DNA from: Paenibacillus glucanolyticus NBRC 15330
GTDB lineage: Bacteria; Bacillota; Bacilli; Paenibacillales; Paenibacillaceae
Assembly (NCBI RefSeq): GCF_004000885.1
Contig: NZ_BIMC01000001.1
Coordinates: forward strand, 558,001 to 622,000
Reading direction: 5' to 3'
Length of the DNA stretch: 64,000 bases
Under the pieces are notes generated by a model, which was not told the DNA's origin, ran no database searches, and saw only the letters and a list, made by a program, of their open reading frames with translations. Below, in pieces: positions 1-8,365 of the stretch. The translations under genes and the position numbers were made by a program. The number at the start of each line of letters is the position of its first letter. The first letter of the stretch is position 1.

Positions 1-119
1 GCAGACAGCGCTTGTAAGAAGCGATCGTCCACAATTCCCTTATAGGTTGTTTTCCAGCTGTCCACATGCACCTTGGCAATACCTTCAGCGTCATGTTCAT
101 TAGCGTATCTGATCTGCAT
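1..119 (-). CDS. GNAT N-acetyltransferase, N-terminal fragment
   Basis: This is the first 39 codons of a gene that runs off the left edge. The start MQIRYANEHDAEGIAKVHV followed by DSWKTTYKGIVDDRFL is the typical opening of a GNAT acetyltransferase (beta1-alpha1, with the HxxSW-like segment before the first helix end). GGAGG lies 6 bases before the ATG. The gene is divergent from the DUF2334 gene that begins at 291. Family substrates are very varied and nothing visible here narrows the acceptor. Confidence 0.75.
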   Translation of the reverse strand, partial: MQIRYANEHDAEGIAKVHVDSWKTTYKGIVDDRFLQALS

Positions 120-191
120 GTTCTTCCTCCTGCTCGTTTTTTCTTCTCTTTGTATTCGCTTGACAGTCATTTGATCCTCTTTTTCGTGAAA

Positions 192-223
192 CACCGTTCC
201 TCAGAAATGGCACGGTGCACCGT
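192..223. promoter_or_regulatory. Nested CACCGT/ACGGTG inverted repeats
   Basis: CACCGT (192-197), ACGGTG (212-217) and CACCGT (218-223) give a perfect 12-bp palindrome ACGGTGCACCGT at 212-223, plus a wider hairpin. They sit in the intergenic region between two divergent genes (starts at 119 and 291), a usual place for an operator. No cognate regulator is adjacent, so its role is unassigned. Confidence 0.35.
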
Positions 224-290
224 CCCCGCATAAATATATGGATATACTCCGCATTACGATCCAGTGTATCCGGGAAAGGAGCACATCTGA

Positions 291-2117
291 ATGAATAAAG
301 CACTAATACGCCTTGAAGATATCGGGCCAGGAGGAAATTACGAGAGTGAGGAACAACAAGCCAAATTACTTGTCATCGCTCAGTTCCTACATAATGAAGG
401 AATCCCCTTCCATCTTGCGATCATCCCGCGTTATGTCGATCCAGCACAGAGTATTGACAGGTCTATAACCGATGCGGAAAATGATGTTTCCCTTCGTTTT
501 GTCCTTATGCTCAGAACGCTGCTCACTCTTGGCGCCTCGCTCGGCATGCACGGATATACGCATCAATACGAGGACTCGGTCAGCGGAGACGGGTTCGAGT
601 TTGCCTATCCCGATTGCAGCGCCAATTGTCCCCCCGATGATCGGTCCGATGCTCTCACGTCTCTCCTGCTGCTTCAGCAATCCTATGCGTATCAGCGGGT
701 TCAGCTAGCCGAGAATGCCTTCCGAGCTGCCGATCTGGCCGCCGGCTGGTTCGAAACTCCCCACTATACTGCTTCCCCCGTCCAACGGCATATCATCGAG
801 ATCTGTAACGGCATTCTATATGAATCCCCGCCTTCCGCACCGGATGCGAGGACGCCTGTACTCAAACTCGACCCTGACGATCCATTCTCGAACGGAACCC
901 TCTATGTACCTACCCCGCTCTATTACGTTGCAGGTGACAACATCGAAGAAGATGTAGCTCGTATCGGGCAAACCATAAAGGACTATACGGGCGGGAAGGA
1001 TCTCGCGTCATTTTTCTACCACCCGTATCTCGAATTCTCATATATTCACCTTCGTGCTAACGGTACTGTGCATTATGATCCGAACTCGCCCCTCAGAAGA
1101 ATCATTCGGTCCTTCAAACAGGAGCATAAATCCTTTGTCCCCCTAACGTCGCTGACCCCGTTCATACCGGATTTCAGGGAGAGCGGTTTGCTGAATAAAC
1201 TCACAATCAAGCACCCGACATTGCTGCTTGCCAAAAGAATTCGGCAGCCAGATCAGTTATTTATTCGAAGTGAAACCGACAACCTATGGTGCATAGCGAC
1301 TATTCGATTCGATGCTCCCCTTCGGCTCCATAACGGCGTGTTGTCCATACGCCCGTTATTGACGGGTTGGCCGCTCCATCCGGGCGGCACGGCTATGACA
1401 GGGGATTATGATGGGGACGGAAGGATGGATACGGCCGTGTGGTATGGGAAGCTTAGTTTGTGCGAGGTCGCCCTTGGCACAGGCACCACCTTATGCCCGG
1501 CGGGTGCATGGCTGTCAGAAGCTGAAGTCATGAACTGGGAGTGTTTGACCGGTGATTTTGACGGGGATGGCAGGCATGACTTATGTTTATGGAATCCTCG
1601 CAGCGGAAAAGCCGCCATTGCCTACAGTTTCGGGAGCGGCTTTGCTACTCCTGTTATTCAGAACAAGGTTGCTGTACGTGAAGGAGAAATTCCCTGCATA
1701 GGGGATGTGAATGGGGACGGCCTGGATGACCTCGTCGTTTGGAATCCCGCCACTGGAACCTGTCGGGTCTGGCTAAGCAGTTGCAGAGACCTCCTGGATG
1801 CCGGTATATGGTATTCGGCCCATAACCTGAGCGACTCGCAGCTGTCGGTGAGGCTTGGTGATGTAGATGGCGACGGGTATGAGGATTTGGTGCTTGTTGA
1901 TCATAAAACGGGCAGCTGGTCTGTTCACTACAGCTCGGGAGCCGCCTTCGGTCCACGCGAAGCTCTATTTGGCCCATGGATATCTGGAGAACAGATGATC
2001 CCATTTGTTGGCGATCTGACCGGTAAAGGCCGAGTCAGTCTGCTGGCATGGTCGCCCCAGCTTCTTGGCGGAACTTTGGATGCTGCGATCAACATCAAGG
2101 ACCGGACAATGGATTAA
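291..2117 (+). CDS. DUF2334 deacetylase-like protein with C-terminal VCBS/FG-GAP repeats
   Basis: 608 residues. Residues 1 to about 300 form a DUF2334 domain, a relative of the polysaccharide deacetylase (NodB) barrel: it opens with ALIRLEDIGPGG, then IPFHLAIIPRYVDP, LGMHGYTHQYED and FFYHPYLEFS. The C-terminal third carries at least four VCBS/FG-GAP-type calcium-loop repeats (DYDGDGRMD, DFDGDGRHD, DVNGDGLDD, DVDGDGYED), each followed by a tryptophan or valine strand. No signal peptide is visible, which is odd because such repeats usually occur in extracellular proteins. The start has AAAGGAG 9 bases upstream. A carbohydrate or cell-wall role is possible but not shown. Confidence 0.8.
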   Translation: MNKALIRLEDIGPGGNYESEEQQAKLLVIAQFLHNEGIPFHLAIIPRYVDPAQSIDRSITDAENDVSLRFVLMLRTLLTLGASLGMHGYTHQYEDSVSGDGFEFAYPDCSANCPPDDRSDALTSLLLLQQSYAYQRVQLAENAFRAADLAAGWFETPHYTASPVQRHIIEICNGILYESPPSAPDARTPVLKLDPDDPFSNGTLYVPTPLYYVAGDNIEEDVARIGQTIKDYTGGKDLASFFYHPYLEFSYIHLRANGTVHYDPNSPLRRIIRSFKQEHKSFVPLTSLTPFIPDFRESGLLNKLTIKHPTLLLAKRIRQPDQLFIRSETDNLWCIATIRFDAPLRLHNGVLSIRPLLTGWPLHPGGTAMTGDYDGDGRMDTAVWYGKLSLCEVALGTGTTLCPAGAWLSEAEVMNWECLTGDFDGDGRHDLCLWNPRSGKAAIAYSFGSGFATPVIQNKVAVREGEIPCIGDVNGDGLDDLVVWNPATGTCRVWLSSCRDLLDAGIWYSAHNLSDSQLSVRLGDVDGDGYEDLVLVDHKTGSWSVHYSSGAAFGPREALFGPWISGEQMIPFVGDLTGKGRVSLLAWSPQLLGGTLDAAINIKDRTMD

Positions 2118-2198
2118 GGACATGATATACTTCTATACAATAAAGCCTGCGATTAGCCGGAAGTTCATCATCCTTATTCCCATTTTGGAGGAAAGATC

Positions 2199-2858
2199 AT
2201 GCCATCCAACCATTCAGCACCCGTCAAAATCGTGAAGCCCAAACTCCCCAAGCAGCTTGAACCTTTGATCCTGTCCGATGCAGGTGTCGACGATGAAGCT
2301 TCATTTGAGCAATCCACCTGTCAGGACGAAACCTTATCATATGTTGCAGCCAACAAGGTTCTGTTTGATCAAATGATATTCAATAACGTTACATTCCAGC
2401 ACGTCTCCCTCCACCACGCCGAACTTACAGATATCGTGTTCAATCATTGCGACTTATCCAACGTGGATCTCAGCGAGGCTATCATGTACCGCGTGCAATT
2501 CAATCATTGCAAAATTCTAGGGCTAGACCTAACGGCAGCCACCATCCGTAATGTGCTGTTTAATCACTGCACAGGGGATTACGCCACGCTTCGCTTTGCT
2601 AACATGAAGCAGGTTTCCTTTCAATCCACCTCCCTTGTAAAATCGGACTTTTACCATTCTGAATTAAGCAAAGTGGAGTTTCTGGATTGTCAGATCGATC
2701 AATCGCAATTCTCCGGCACGAAGCTGGCAGGGATTGATTTAAGCCGTACGGACTTCCATAACATAGGCGTTACGCTGGAGGATCTGCAGGGATGCATCAT
2801 TTCGCCGCATCAGGCCATTCCTTTAACCAAAATATTCGGTCTTGTCGTAAAGGAATAA
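2199..2858 (+). CDS. Pentapeptide-repeat protein
   Basis: 219 residues. From about residue 45 the sequence has A(D/N)LXX-type pentapeptide units with repeated segments such as VLFDQMIFNNVTFQHVSL and VVFNHCDLSNVDLSEA; 'FNHC' recurs three times. Such units fold into a right-handed quadrilateral beta-helix. Family members include gyrase-protecting proteins, effectors and scaffolds; nothing here points to one of them. GGAGG lies upstream of the ATG. It lies 81 bases after the DUF2334 gene on the same strand and may be co-transcribed. The short N-terminal tail (about 40 residues) is Lys/Pro-rich. Confidence 0.85.
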   Translation: MPSNHSAPVKIVKPKLPKQLEPLILSDAGVDDEASFEQSTCQDETLSYVAANKVLFDQMIFNNVTFQHVSLHHAELTDIVFNHCDLSNVDLSEAIMYRVQFNHCKILGLDLTAATIRNVLFNHCTGDYATLRFANMKQVSFQSTSLVKSDFYHSELSKVEFLDCQIDQSQFSGTKLAGIDLSRTDFHNIGVTLEDLQGCIISPHQAIPLTKIFGLVVKE

Positions 2859-3088
2859 CAGCGCGTTATGCTCGCAGGCGGGATGTAGATTGTCAGCCCT
2901 GCTGCCCGCCCGCAGCGATCGGGATGACCAGAAGGAAAATGCTGCACCAAGGTGCCTAACTTGGAGGAACAGTTTGTTTTGATTCCGATGGGGACTGCCG
3001 GGGAAATCCGCGAGAGCTCTTTATACTTAACAACGGATCAAGCATGTCCCGGTCCACGCATCGTTTTAAATAGGCAGCCGTCCGGACG

Positions 3089-3141
3089 ATAAAGCGGCTT
3101 GCCCCGGAGGTCTTATGACCTTTCGGAGCAAGCCGCTTTAT
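3089..3141. terminator. Hairpin between convergent genes
   Basis: ATAAAGCGGCTTGC at 3089-3102 pairs perfectly with GCAAGCCGCTTTAT at 3128-3141. The hairpin sits between the end of the pentapeptide gene (2858) and the end of the oxidoreductase on the opposite strand (3158). The T-tract is short, so it may act as a bidirectional terminator or as an mRNA 3' stabiliser. Confidence 0.6.
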
Positions 3142-3157
3142 GAATGTCACCCTATTC

Positions 3158-4261
3158 TCAATCCAGTGTGTACTTCTGCAAATCCAGCGGCAGCGGTGCC
3201 GGGACGTCGCAGGAGCTGGCCATCTCATACCGTTTGCCTTCATCGGATGCATCATGGAATCCCCACATGGCTTCAAGCACATGATAGGCCAACTCTCCGC
3301 TGGCACGATGAGGTCTTCCGCTCCGAATGGCATAAGCCATATCGGCCGGACCAATGCCTCTCGTATTCTCGTGATATCCAGGAAGCAGCGGTTCTTCCGA
3401 CCAATCACTTTCACCGGTCAATCGATATTTCACGGATCCGCCAAACCCGTTCGGATCCGGTACCAGGATCGTGCCCTCTGTACCGTAAATCTCAATATTT
3501 GGAAGCGTGCTGCCGCCAAATGCATCGAAACTCGTAATCAGCGTGCCAATGGCGCCGTTATGAAACTCCATGAGTCCAGCCACGTGAGTAGGAACATCCA
3601 CCCGAATCTTCTGTCCGTGCTTCTTCTCGCTCGTAATGGTCCGCTCTGTAAGCGCCGCTCCGGTCATGCCGCTAATGCTGCGGATAGGTCCCAGCAGCTG
3701 GACCAACGCTGTCAGGTAGTAGGGTCCCATATCAAACATCGGACCGCCACCGGCAGCGTAGTAAAATTCAGGATCGGGATGCCAGTGCTCATGCCCGCGG
3801 CTCATCATGAACGCGGTCGCTGCAATCGGGGTGCCAATCCGGCCGTCCTGAATCAGCTTCAAAGCCGTCTGGATACCGGATCCAAGAAATGTCTCGGGTG
3901 CGCATCCTACCCGGAGCCCCTTGGCCTCGGCCAGGTCCAGAACCGCCTTGCCCTCTTCACGGGTAACACCCAGCGGCTTCTCAACGTACACATGCTTGCC
4001 GGCTTGCAGCGCATCCAGCATAATCTTCGCATGGAGTGCAGGAATCGTCAGGTTTATGACCAGCTCAATCTCCGGATCGGCAAGCAATTCTTCGGTGGTG
4101 TACACATTCGGGATGTTGTACTTGGCTGCCTGCTCCTCGGCACGGGCACGATCGATATCCGCGCAAGCTGTCAGCTCCAGAATGTCAAACTTATGGCAAT
4201 TTTCCATATAAATGCCGCTGATTTTTCCGCAGCCAATAATGCCAACCTTTACTTTCTTCAT
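3158..4261 (-). CDS. Gfo/Idh/MocA family oxidoreductase (second of pair)
   Basis: 367 residues. The N-terminal Rossmann fold begins VKVGIIGCGKISGIYMENC (dinucleotide-binding GxGxxS/G), followed by the family motif HVYVEKPLGVTREEG containing the EKP lysine that contacts the sugar. The C-terminal half is the alpha/beta dimerisation domain. The family oxidises or epimerises sugars, inositols and related polyols with NAD(P)H. It is the last gene of the lacI-gfo-thuA-gfo operon, 22 bases after thuA, with GGAG before the ATG. It differs clearly from the other oxidoreductase in the operon, so the two may act on successive intermediates. The substrate is unknown. Confidence 0.88.
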   Translation of the reverse strand: MKKVKVGIIGCGKISGIYMENCHKFDILELTACADIDRARAEEQAAKYNIPNVYTTEELLADPEIELVINLTIPALHAKIMLDALQAGKHVYVEKPLGVTREEGKAVLDLAEAKGLRVGCAPETFLGSGIQTALKLIQDGRIGTPIAATAFMMSRGHEHWHPDPEFYYAAGGGPMFDMGPYYLTALVQLLGPIRSISGMTGAALTERTITSEKKHGQKIRVDVPTHVAGLMEFHNGAIGTLITSFDAFGGSTLPNIEIYGTEGTILVPDPNGFGGSVKYRLTGESDWSEEPLLPGYHENTRGIGPADMAYAIRSGRPHRASGELAYHVLEAMWGFHDASDEGKRYEMASSCDVPAPLPLDLQKYTLD

Positions 4262-4283
4262 GATCCAAGTCTCCTTCTGCCGC

Positions 4284-5015
4284 TTATTGGCTGTCTCCCA
4301 TGCCTGTGTATCCTTGACCTTCCGTAAACAAACTCATATCCGAGCCAGAGTACAACGATTTGCCCTCAGCAGCCCACAGCAAACCTCTGCGCATCATTTC
4401 CTTTACCTGAGGCATGTCGACGATATCCGCATGATGACCGAGCGAATTATAGTATACGCGTCCGTATCCCCAGCGCTTGGTCCACGCCACCGGCATGTCA
4501 ACCGCTTTGTTCAGGAGATGCGGTCCTGCCGCAACCGGAAAACGGGTGGTCGCCAGTACCTCGACTGCCGGGTCCACATGCAGGTAATACTGCTCGGACG
4601 CCACGGTGAAATCCTCCATCCCATCCACCAGCGGACTGGAGCTGGATTTGATCTCTACCCGGTAGTTCACACCATCATTACCCGGATGCGCAACCCAATT
4701 GCCCCCGGTCATGAACTGCCAATCCACGTTGCTGCGGAATGAATCGCACATTCCCCCATGACAGCCCGCCAAACCGGTTCCCTGCTGCACGGCAAGCGAT
4801 ACGTTCTCCACCTGCTCCTTCGATATTTCGCCCATCGTCCATACCGGCACGATCAGATCCAGTGCCTGCAGCTTATTTGCATCATTCAATGCATCAAGCG
4901 TGCCCGATACCTCAACCTCATATTGTTCCTGACGCAGCAATTCAGCGAAAATACCGGCCACCTGCTCGGGTTCATGTCCGTCCCAGCCGCCCCATACGAT
5001 TAAAGCCTTTTTCAT
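4284..5015 (-). CDS. ThuA-like trehalose-utilisation domain protein
   Basis: 243 residues, a ThuA-type class I glutamine-amidotransferase-like fold. Visible marks are MKKALIVWGGWDGHEPEQ at the N-terminus, GTGLAGCHGGMCDSF (nucleophile-elbow region with Cys) and WTKRWGYGRVYYNSLGHH near the end, all typical of ThuA. The start is the ATG at 5015, with AAGGGAG 8 bases upstream; an upstream in-frame GTG lacks a suitable site. ThuA proteins accompany oxidoreductases in disaccharide (trehalose, sucrose isomer) breakdown through 3-keto intermediates, which fits the flanking Gfo/Idh/MocA genes. The exact reaction is not established. Confidence 0.85.
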   Translation of the reverse strand: MKKALIVWGGWDGHEPEQVAGIFAELLRQEQYEVEVSGTLDALNDANKLQALDLIVPVWTMGEISKEQVENVSLAVQQGTGLAGCHGGMCDSFRSNVDWQFMTGGNWVAHPGNDGVNYRVEIKSSSSPLVDGMEDFTVASEQYYLHVDPAVEVLATTRFPVAAGPHLLNKAVDMPVAWTKRWGYGRVYYNSLGHHADIVDMPQVKEMMRRGLLWAAEGKSLYSGSDMSLFTEGQGYTGMGDSQ

Positions 5016-5064
5016 GCGTAGCACTCCCTTTTATGTGTCCGACCCTGTCGGTCGAATGAATTAA

Positions 5065-6225
5065 TTACATTTCTGACAGTTGAACCCAGCGACGCTCCTC
5101 AATGGATTTATCCACGGCTTCCAGCACGGCCTGACACTTCACCCCGTCGTAGAAACTCGGCACGGGCTGTCTGCCTTCCGATATGGCGCTGGACAGCTCC
5201 AGGATTTCATGCGTAAACGTGTGCTCGAAACCAATCGTATGTCCAGGCGGCCACCACGCCTCCATATAATCATGTACAGGATCGGTTGCCAGCACGCGGC
5301 GGAAGCCCTGCACATCCTCATCGTCAGAGGTGAAATAAACCTCCAGCTCATTCATCCGTTCAAAATCAAATTTGACGCTGCCAAGGCTGCCATTGATCTC
5401 AAAAGAATTGGTGCTTCGGTGTCCGGCCGCAAAGCGCGTCGCCTCAAAGCTGCCCAGCGCCCCGTTCTCAAAGCGGGTCATGAACAGCGTCGCATCGTCC
5501 ACCGTCACCTTTCCTTTAGGACCGCCATCACTTCCTTTTGCACTTAATCCGGTCATTTCGCTGGCAATCGGACGCTCCTTGATAAAGGTCTCGCTCATCC
5601 CGATCACTTCCTGCATATCACCAACCAGATAATGTGCAAGGTCGATCAGGTGGGCGCCGAGATCCCCGTGTGAACCCGATCCGGCGACTTCCTTCTGCAG
5701 CCGCCATACAAGCGGAAACTGCGGATCCATAATCCAATCCTGAAGAAACCAGGCGCGGAAATGATAGATCTGGCCCAATCTCCCGCTGTCCACCAGCTTC
5801 TTGGCCAGCCTTACCGCCGGCGAGAACCTGTAGTTAAACCCGACCATGTGGGTCACGCCTGCATCTTCCGCTGCCTGCAGCATCTCTTTGGCATCCGCCA
5901 GCGTCAACGCAAGCGGCTTCTCGCAGAATATATGCTTGCCTGCCTTGGCGGCAGCAATGGCAATCTCCTTATGAGCATCGCTTGGAGCGTTGATATCGAT
6001 CAGATCAATATCATCCCGGTTCACAAGCTCCCTCCAATCGGTAACGCTTTCACGCCAGCCCAGCTGATCCGCCGCTTCTTGCACAGCCGATACATTGCGC
6101 CCGCAGATCGCTACCATCTCTGGCTTCAACGCCTCCGGGAAGAACATCGGGAGGCTCCGGTATGCATTACTGTGGGCTTTGCCCATAAATTTATATCCGA
6201 TCATGCCGACACGTAATTGTTTCAT
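5065..6225 (-). CDS. Gfo/Idh/MocA family oxidoreductase (first of pair)
   Basis: 386 residues. The Rossmann motif is VGMIGYKFMGKAHSNAYR, the catalytic-site motif HIFCEKPLALTLADAKEM, and the C-terminal domain has HGDLGAHLIDLAHYLVGD with the conserved D-x-x-x-H found in the active site of many members. AGGAGG precedes the ATG. It is the first structural gene after the lacI regulator (28-base gap). The protein resembles the group paired with ThuA in glycoside or keto-sugar metabolism. Substrate specificity cannot be read from the sequence. Confidence 0.88.
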   Translation of the reverse strand: MKQLRVGMIGYKFMGKAHSNAYRSLPMFFPEALKPEMVAICGRNVSAVQEAADQLGWRESVTDWRELVNRDDIDLIDINAPSDAHKEIAIAAAKAGKHIFCEKPLALTLADAKEMLQAAEDAGVTHMVGFNYRFSPAVRLAKKLVDSGRLGQIYHFRAWFLQDWIMDPQFPLVWRLQKEVAGSGSHGDLGAHLIDLAHYLVGDMQEVIGMSETFIKERPIASEMTGLSAKGSDGGPKGKVTVDDATLFMTRFENGALGSFEATRFAAGHRSTNSFEINGSLGSVKFDFERMNELEVYFTSDDEDVQGFRRVLATDPVHDYMEAWWPPGHTIGFEHTFTHEILELSSAISEGRQPVPSFYDGVKCQAVLEAVDKSIEERRWVQLSEM

Positions 6226-6253
6226 CTTTCATTCCTCCTTGAATAAGGGTTCA

Positions 6254-7306
6254 CTAATTTCGATGAAGCGAAGATGCACGAATGACAAGACGGGTGGATA
6301 GCTGCCGATGAAGTACCGCGTTCATCTCGCTCTCATCCTCGGAGTCGGAGGCGTCCAGCCTATGGAGAACATGTGCCGCGGCAAGACATCCCAGTTCGTA
6401 GAAGGGAACTCTGACGCTGGTAAGCGGCGGGGTACACAGTTCCGCAGCTTCCGAGTCGTCGTAACCGACAAAAGCAGGCATTCGTTCTTCAGAAATTCCG
6501 AGCGCGCGCAAGCCCTGCTGAAGACCAATCGCCATTCGATCATTGGCAGCAAAAACCGCTTCGATTCGGTCCAGCTGCCTTGCAATCAGCTCAGCTGCGG
6601 CATAACCGCTCTTGCGGCTGAAATTGCCTTCGAACAGCAGCGACTCATCCAGCGCGATCCCCGCTTCATTCAGCGCTTGAGCATACCCCTTCAACCGGTC
6701 GCGACTGTTGGAATACTGGGACGGTCCGTTGAGAAAAGCAATCTTTCGAAATCCCTGCTCGGTCAAGTGGCGAACGGCTTGATAGCTGCCATCCACATGA
6801 TCGGCATCCATGACATGAAACGCCTCGCCTTCGAAGTATTGATTAATCAGGCAATAAGGATGATTTCCCTCGCTCAGCTGTTGAATGGCTTGCCGCTCTC
6901 CCCCATCATCCCTGGCACCAAGAATGATGCAGGCATCCACCTTCTGGGTGCGGAACAGATTCATGTAATCCATCGAACCGCCAGGCTCACGGAACAGCAT
7001 CAACAGATCATATTTGCTCTCCAGCGCCTTGCTCCCAATACCGCTTAATATTTCGGAGAAATAATAAGCTGAGAATATGCGGGCTTTCGGCAAATAGGGC
7101 ATCACAACCCCAAGGTTGCCGCTCCGGCGGCGGGCAAAACTTCTGGCAAGCGCACTCGGGGTATAACCGAGCCGATCCGCAGCTTCCAGCACGCGCAGCC
7201 GGGTCTCCTCCTTGATCGGTCCGACTCCGTTCAGAACCCGGGATACCGTGGCTTCCGACACGCCCGCAAGCTGTGCTACCTCTTTACGACTAGCAATAAT
7301 AATCAT
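6254..7306 (-). CDS. LacI-family transcriptional regulator
   Basis: 350 residues. Helix-turn-helix at residues 6-30 (SRKEVAQLAGVSEATVSRVL), the hinge helix around LGYTPSALARSF, then a periplasmic-binding-protein-like effector domain. It heads the operon with two oxidoreductases and a ThuA protein and has a perfect palindrome 15 bases before its start, so autoregulation by a sugar effector is likely. The ATG at 7306 is only one base from GGGAGG, which is unusually tight. The family normally begins near 'TRKEVAQ', so initiation a few codons later at an ATT codon is conceivable; I keep the ATG. Confidence 0.9.
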   Translation of the reverse strand: MIIIASRKEVAQLAGVSEATVSRVLNGVGPIKEETRLRVLEAADRLGYTPSALARSFARRRSGNLGVVMPYLPKARIFSAYYFSEILSGIGSKALESKYDLLMLFREPGGSMDYMNLFRTQKVDACIILGARDDGGERQAIQQLSEGNHPYCLINQYFEGEAFHVMDADHVDGSYQAVRHLTEQGFRKIAFLNGPSQYSNSRDRLKGYAQALNEAGIALDESLLFEGNFSRKSGYAAAELIARQLDRIEAVFAANDRMAIGLQQGLRALGISEERMPAFVGYDDSEAAELCTPPLTSVRVPFYELGCLAAAHVLHRLDASDSEDESEMNAVLHRQLSTRLVIRASSLHRN

Positions 7307-7320
7307 GCCTCCCGCAATTT

Positions 7321-7336
7321 ATGTACGCGCGTACAT
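7321..7336. promoter_or_regulatory. Perfect 16-bp palindrome, probable LacI-family operator
   Basis: ATGTACGCGCGTACAT is a perfect palindrome with the central CG typical of LacI-family operators. It lies directly upstream of the lacI-type gene (start 7306) and in the gap to the divergent TauE/SafE gene. The position suggests autorepression of the whole oxidoreductase-ThuA operon. Confidence 0.65.
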
Positions 7337-7444
7337 TTTCTCATGGAGCTGCACGGTTGTCAACTGCTTCACGACAATTCGTCCAACGTCTAACGGTTTC
7401 CTTCAGGACAATCCCTCTGCCGCTCAGACCAGCCTCATCAAACC

Positions 7445-7472
7445 TCGAATCATTCACAATTTGATGTATAAT
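7445..7472 (+). promoter_or_regulatory. Probable sigma-A promoter of the TauE/SafE gene
   Basis: A consensus -10 TATAAT lies at 7467-7472, 42 bases before the ATG. The best -35 candidate, TCGAAT at 7445-7450 (16-bp spacer), is weak. Confidence 0.45.
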
Positions 7473-7514
7473 AGGAAAATTGATATTAAACTTACAACGG
7501 AAGAAGAGACACAT

Positions 7515-8261
7515 ATGAGTATTTTCATCACGATGTTATTCCTGGGAGGTCTTCTCGGATTTGTAGGTGCTGGTGGATCCGGATTCATCATTGCACTTCT
7601 GGTCACTGTATTTCATATTCCTGTACATACGGCGCTGGGCACTTCCATTGCTGCCATGGTATTCACCATGATATCGGGTTCCGTCAGCCACCTAAGAGAG
7701 AAAAATGCGATACTATCAACAGGACTTGCCGTCGGATTGTTCGGCGCCATGGGTGCTTATGCAGGCAGCTTTGCCGCTCGCCTGATTCCGGAGGACCGGC
7801 TTGTCTTATGTACAGCCATCATGCTGTTTCTATCCGGCCTGCTGATTATGCTGCGGACGCGCATGCAGTTTACGCCGAAGCCCATGCTGACCTCCATCCG
7901 CTCCTCGAGATTTTGGATGATGGCACTGATCTCCGGTTTGATAACTGGAGGCATGTCGGGTGTGTTCGGTATCGGTTCAACTCCGTTCATCCAGCTTGCG
8001 CTTATGGTTCTGTTCAATATGCCGATAACGCTGGCTGTAGGTACAACCATGATGGTTATTATGCCGATTGCGCTCTTCGGGGGCATCGGTTATTTTCAAG
8101 CAGGGTACATCGATTGGCAGCTGTTGCTGCAAGTGGTTGCAGGTACGATGATCGGATCGTACATCGGAGCAAAGTATACAAGCAAGGCACCCAGAACGCT
8201 GCTGCGATTCTCCATGATTCTCATGCCGATACTGGGAGGGATCATCATGCTGCTTCGCTAA
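7515..8261 (+). CDS. TauE/SafE family anion exporter (sulfite exporter-like)
   Basis: 248 residues, a polytopic membrane protein with about eight hydrophobic segments. It opens MSIFITMLFLGGLLGFVGAG, then the family-typical GSGFIIALLV and HTALGTSIAAMVFTMISG; the second half repeats the pattern (GGMSGVFGIGSTPFIQLALM, then TLAVGTTMMVIMPIALFGG), the inverted-repeat architecture of TauE/SafE. I chose the ATG at 7515 because GGAAGAAG lies before it and the translation upstream is not membrane-like. Family members export sulfite, sulfoacetate and other organosulfur anions; the substrate here is unknown. Confidence 0.88.
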   Translation: MSIFITMLFLGGLLGFVGAGGSGFIIALLVTVFHIPVHTALGTSIAAMVFTMISGSVSHLREKNAILSTGLAVGLFGAMGAYAGSFAARLIPEDRLVLCTAIMLFLSGLLIMLRTRMQFTPKPMLTSIRSSRFWMMALISGLITGGMSGVFGIGSTPFIQLALMVLFNMPITLAVGTTMMVIMPIALFGGIGYFQAGYIDWQLLLQVVAGTMIGSYIGAKYTSKAPRTLLRFSMILMPILGGIIMLLR

Positions 8262-8336
8262 TCGTCCAGACTCCCTGAATCAAGATTGTTCTTGCGCCCC
8301 CTTAACAGATATGCAATAATCTTCAGCAGAAATTTA

Positions 8337-8350
8337 TTAAATCAGTTTAA
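8337..8350. promoter_or_regulatory. Inverted repeat before ROK remnant
   Basis: TTAAA (8337-8341) and TTTAA (8346-8350) form a perfect inverted repeat around TCAG, 16 bases before the start of the ROK-type regulator remnant. XylR/NagC-type ROK proteins bind AT-rich inverted repeats, so this may be a leftover autoregulatory operator. Confidence 0.3.
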
Positions 8351-8365
8351 AAAGTCAAAAGAGGC

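Noticed and set aside
2956..3414. Minus-strand frame of 152 codons near the start of the oxidoreductase operon
   Set aside because: It overlaps the end of the oxidoreductase in another frame, and no start signal or family likeness was seen.
3140..4327. Long plus-strand open frame of 395 codons
   Set aside because: It is antisense to the well-supported oxidoreductase on the minus strand, has no ribosome binding site, and its protein is rich in His, Arg and Cys with no family likeness.
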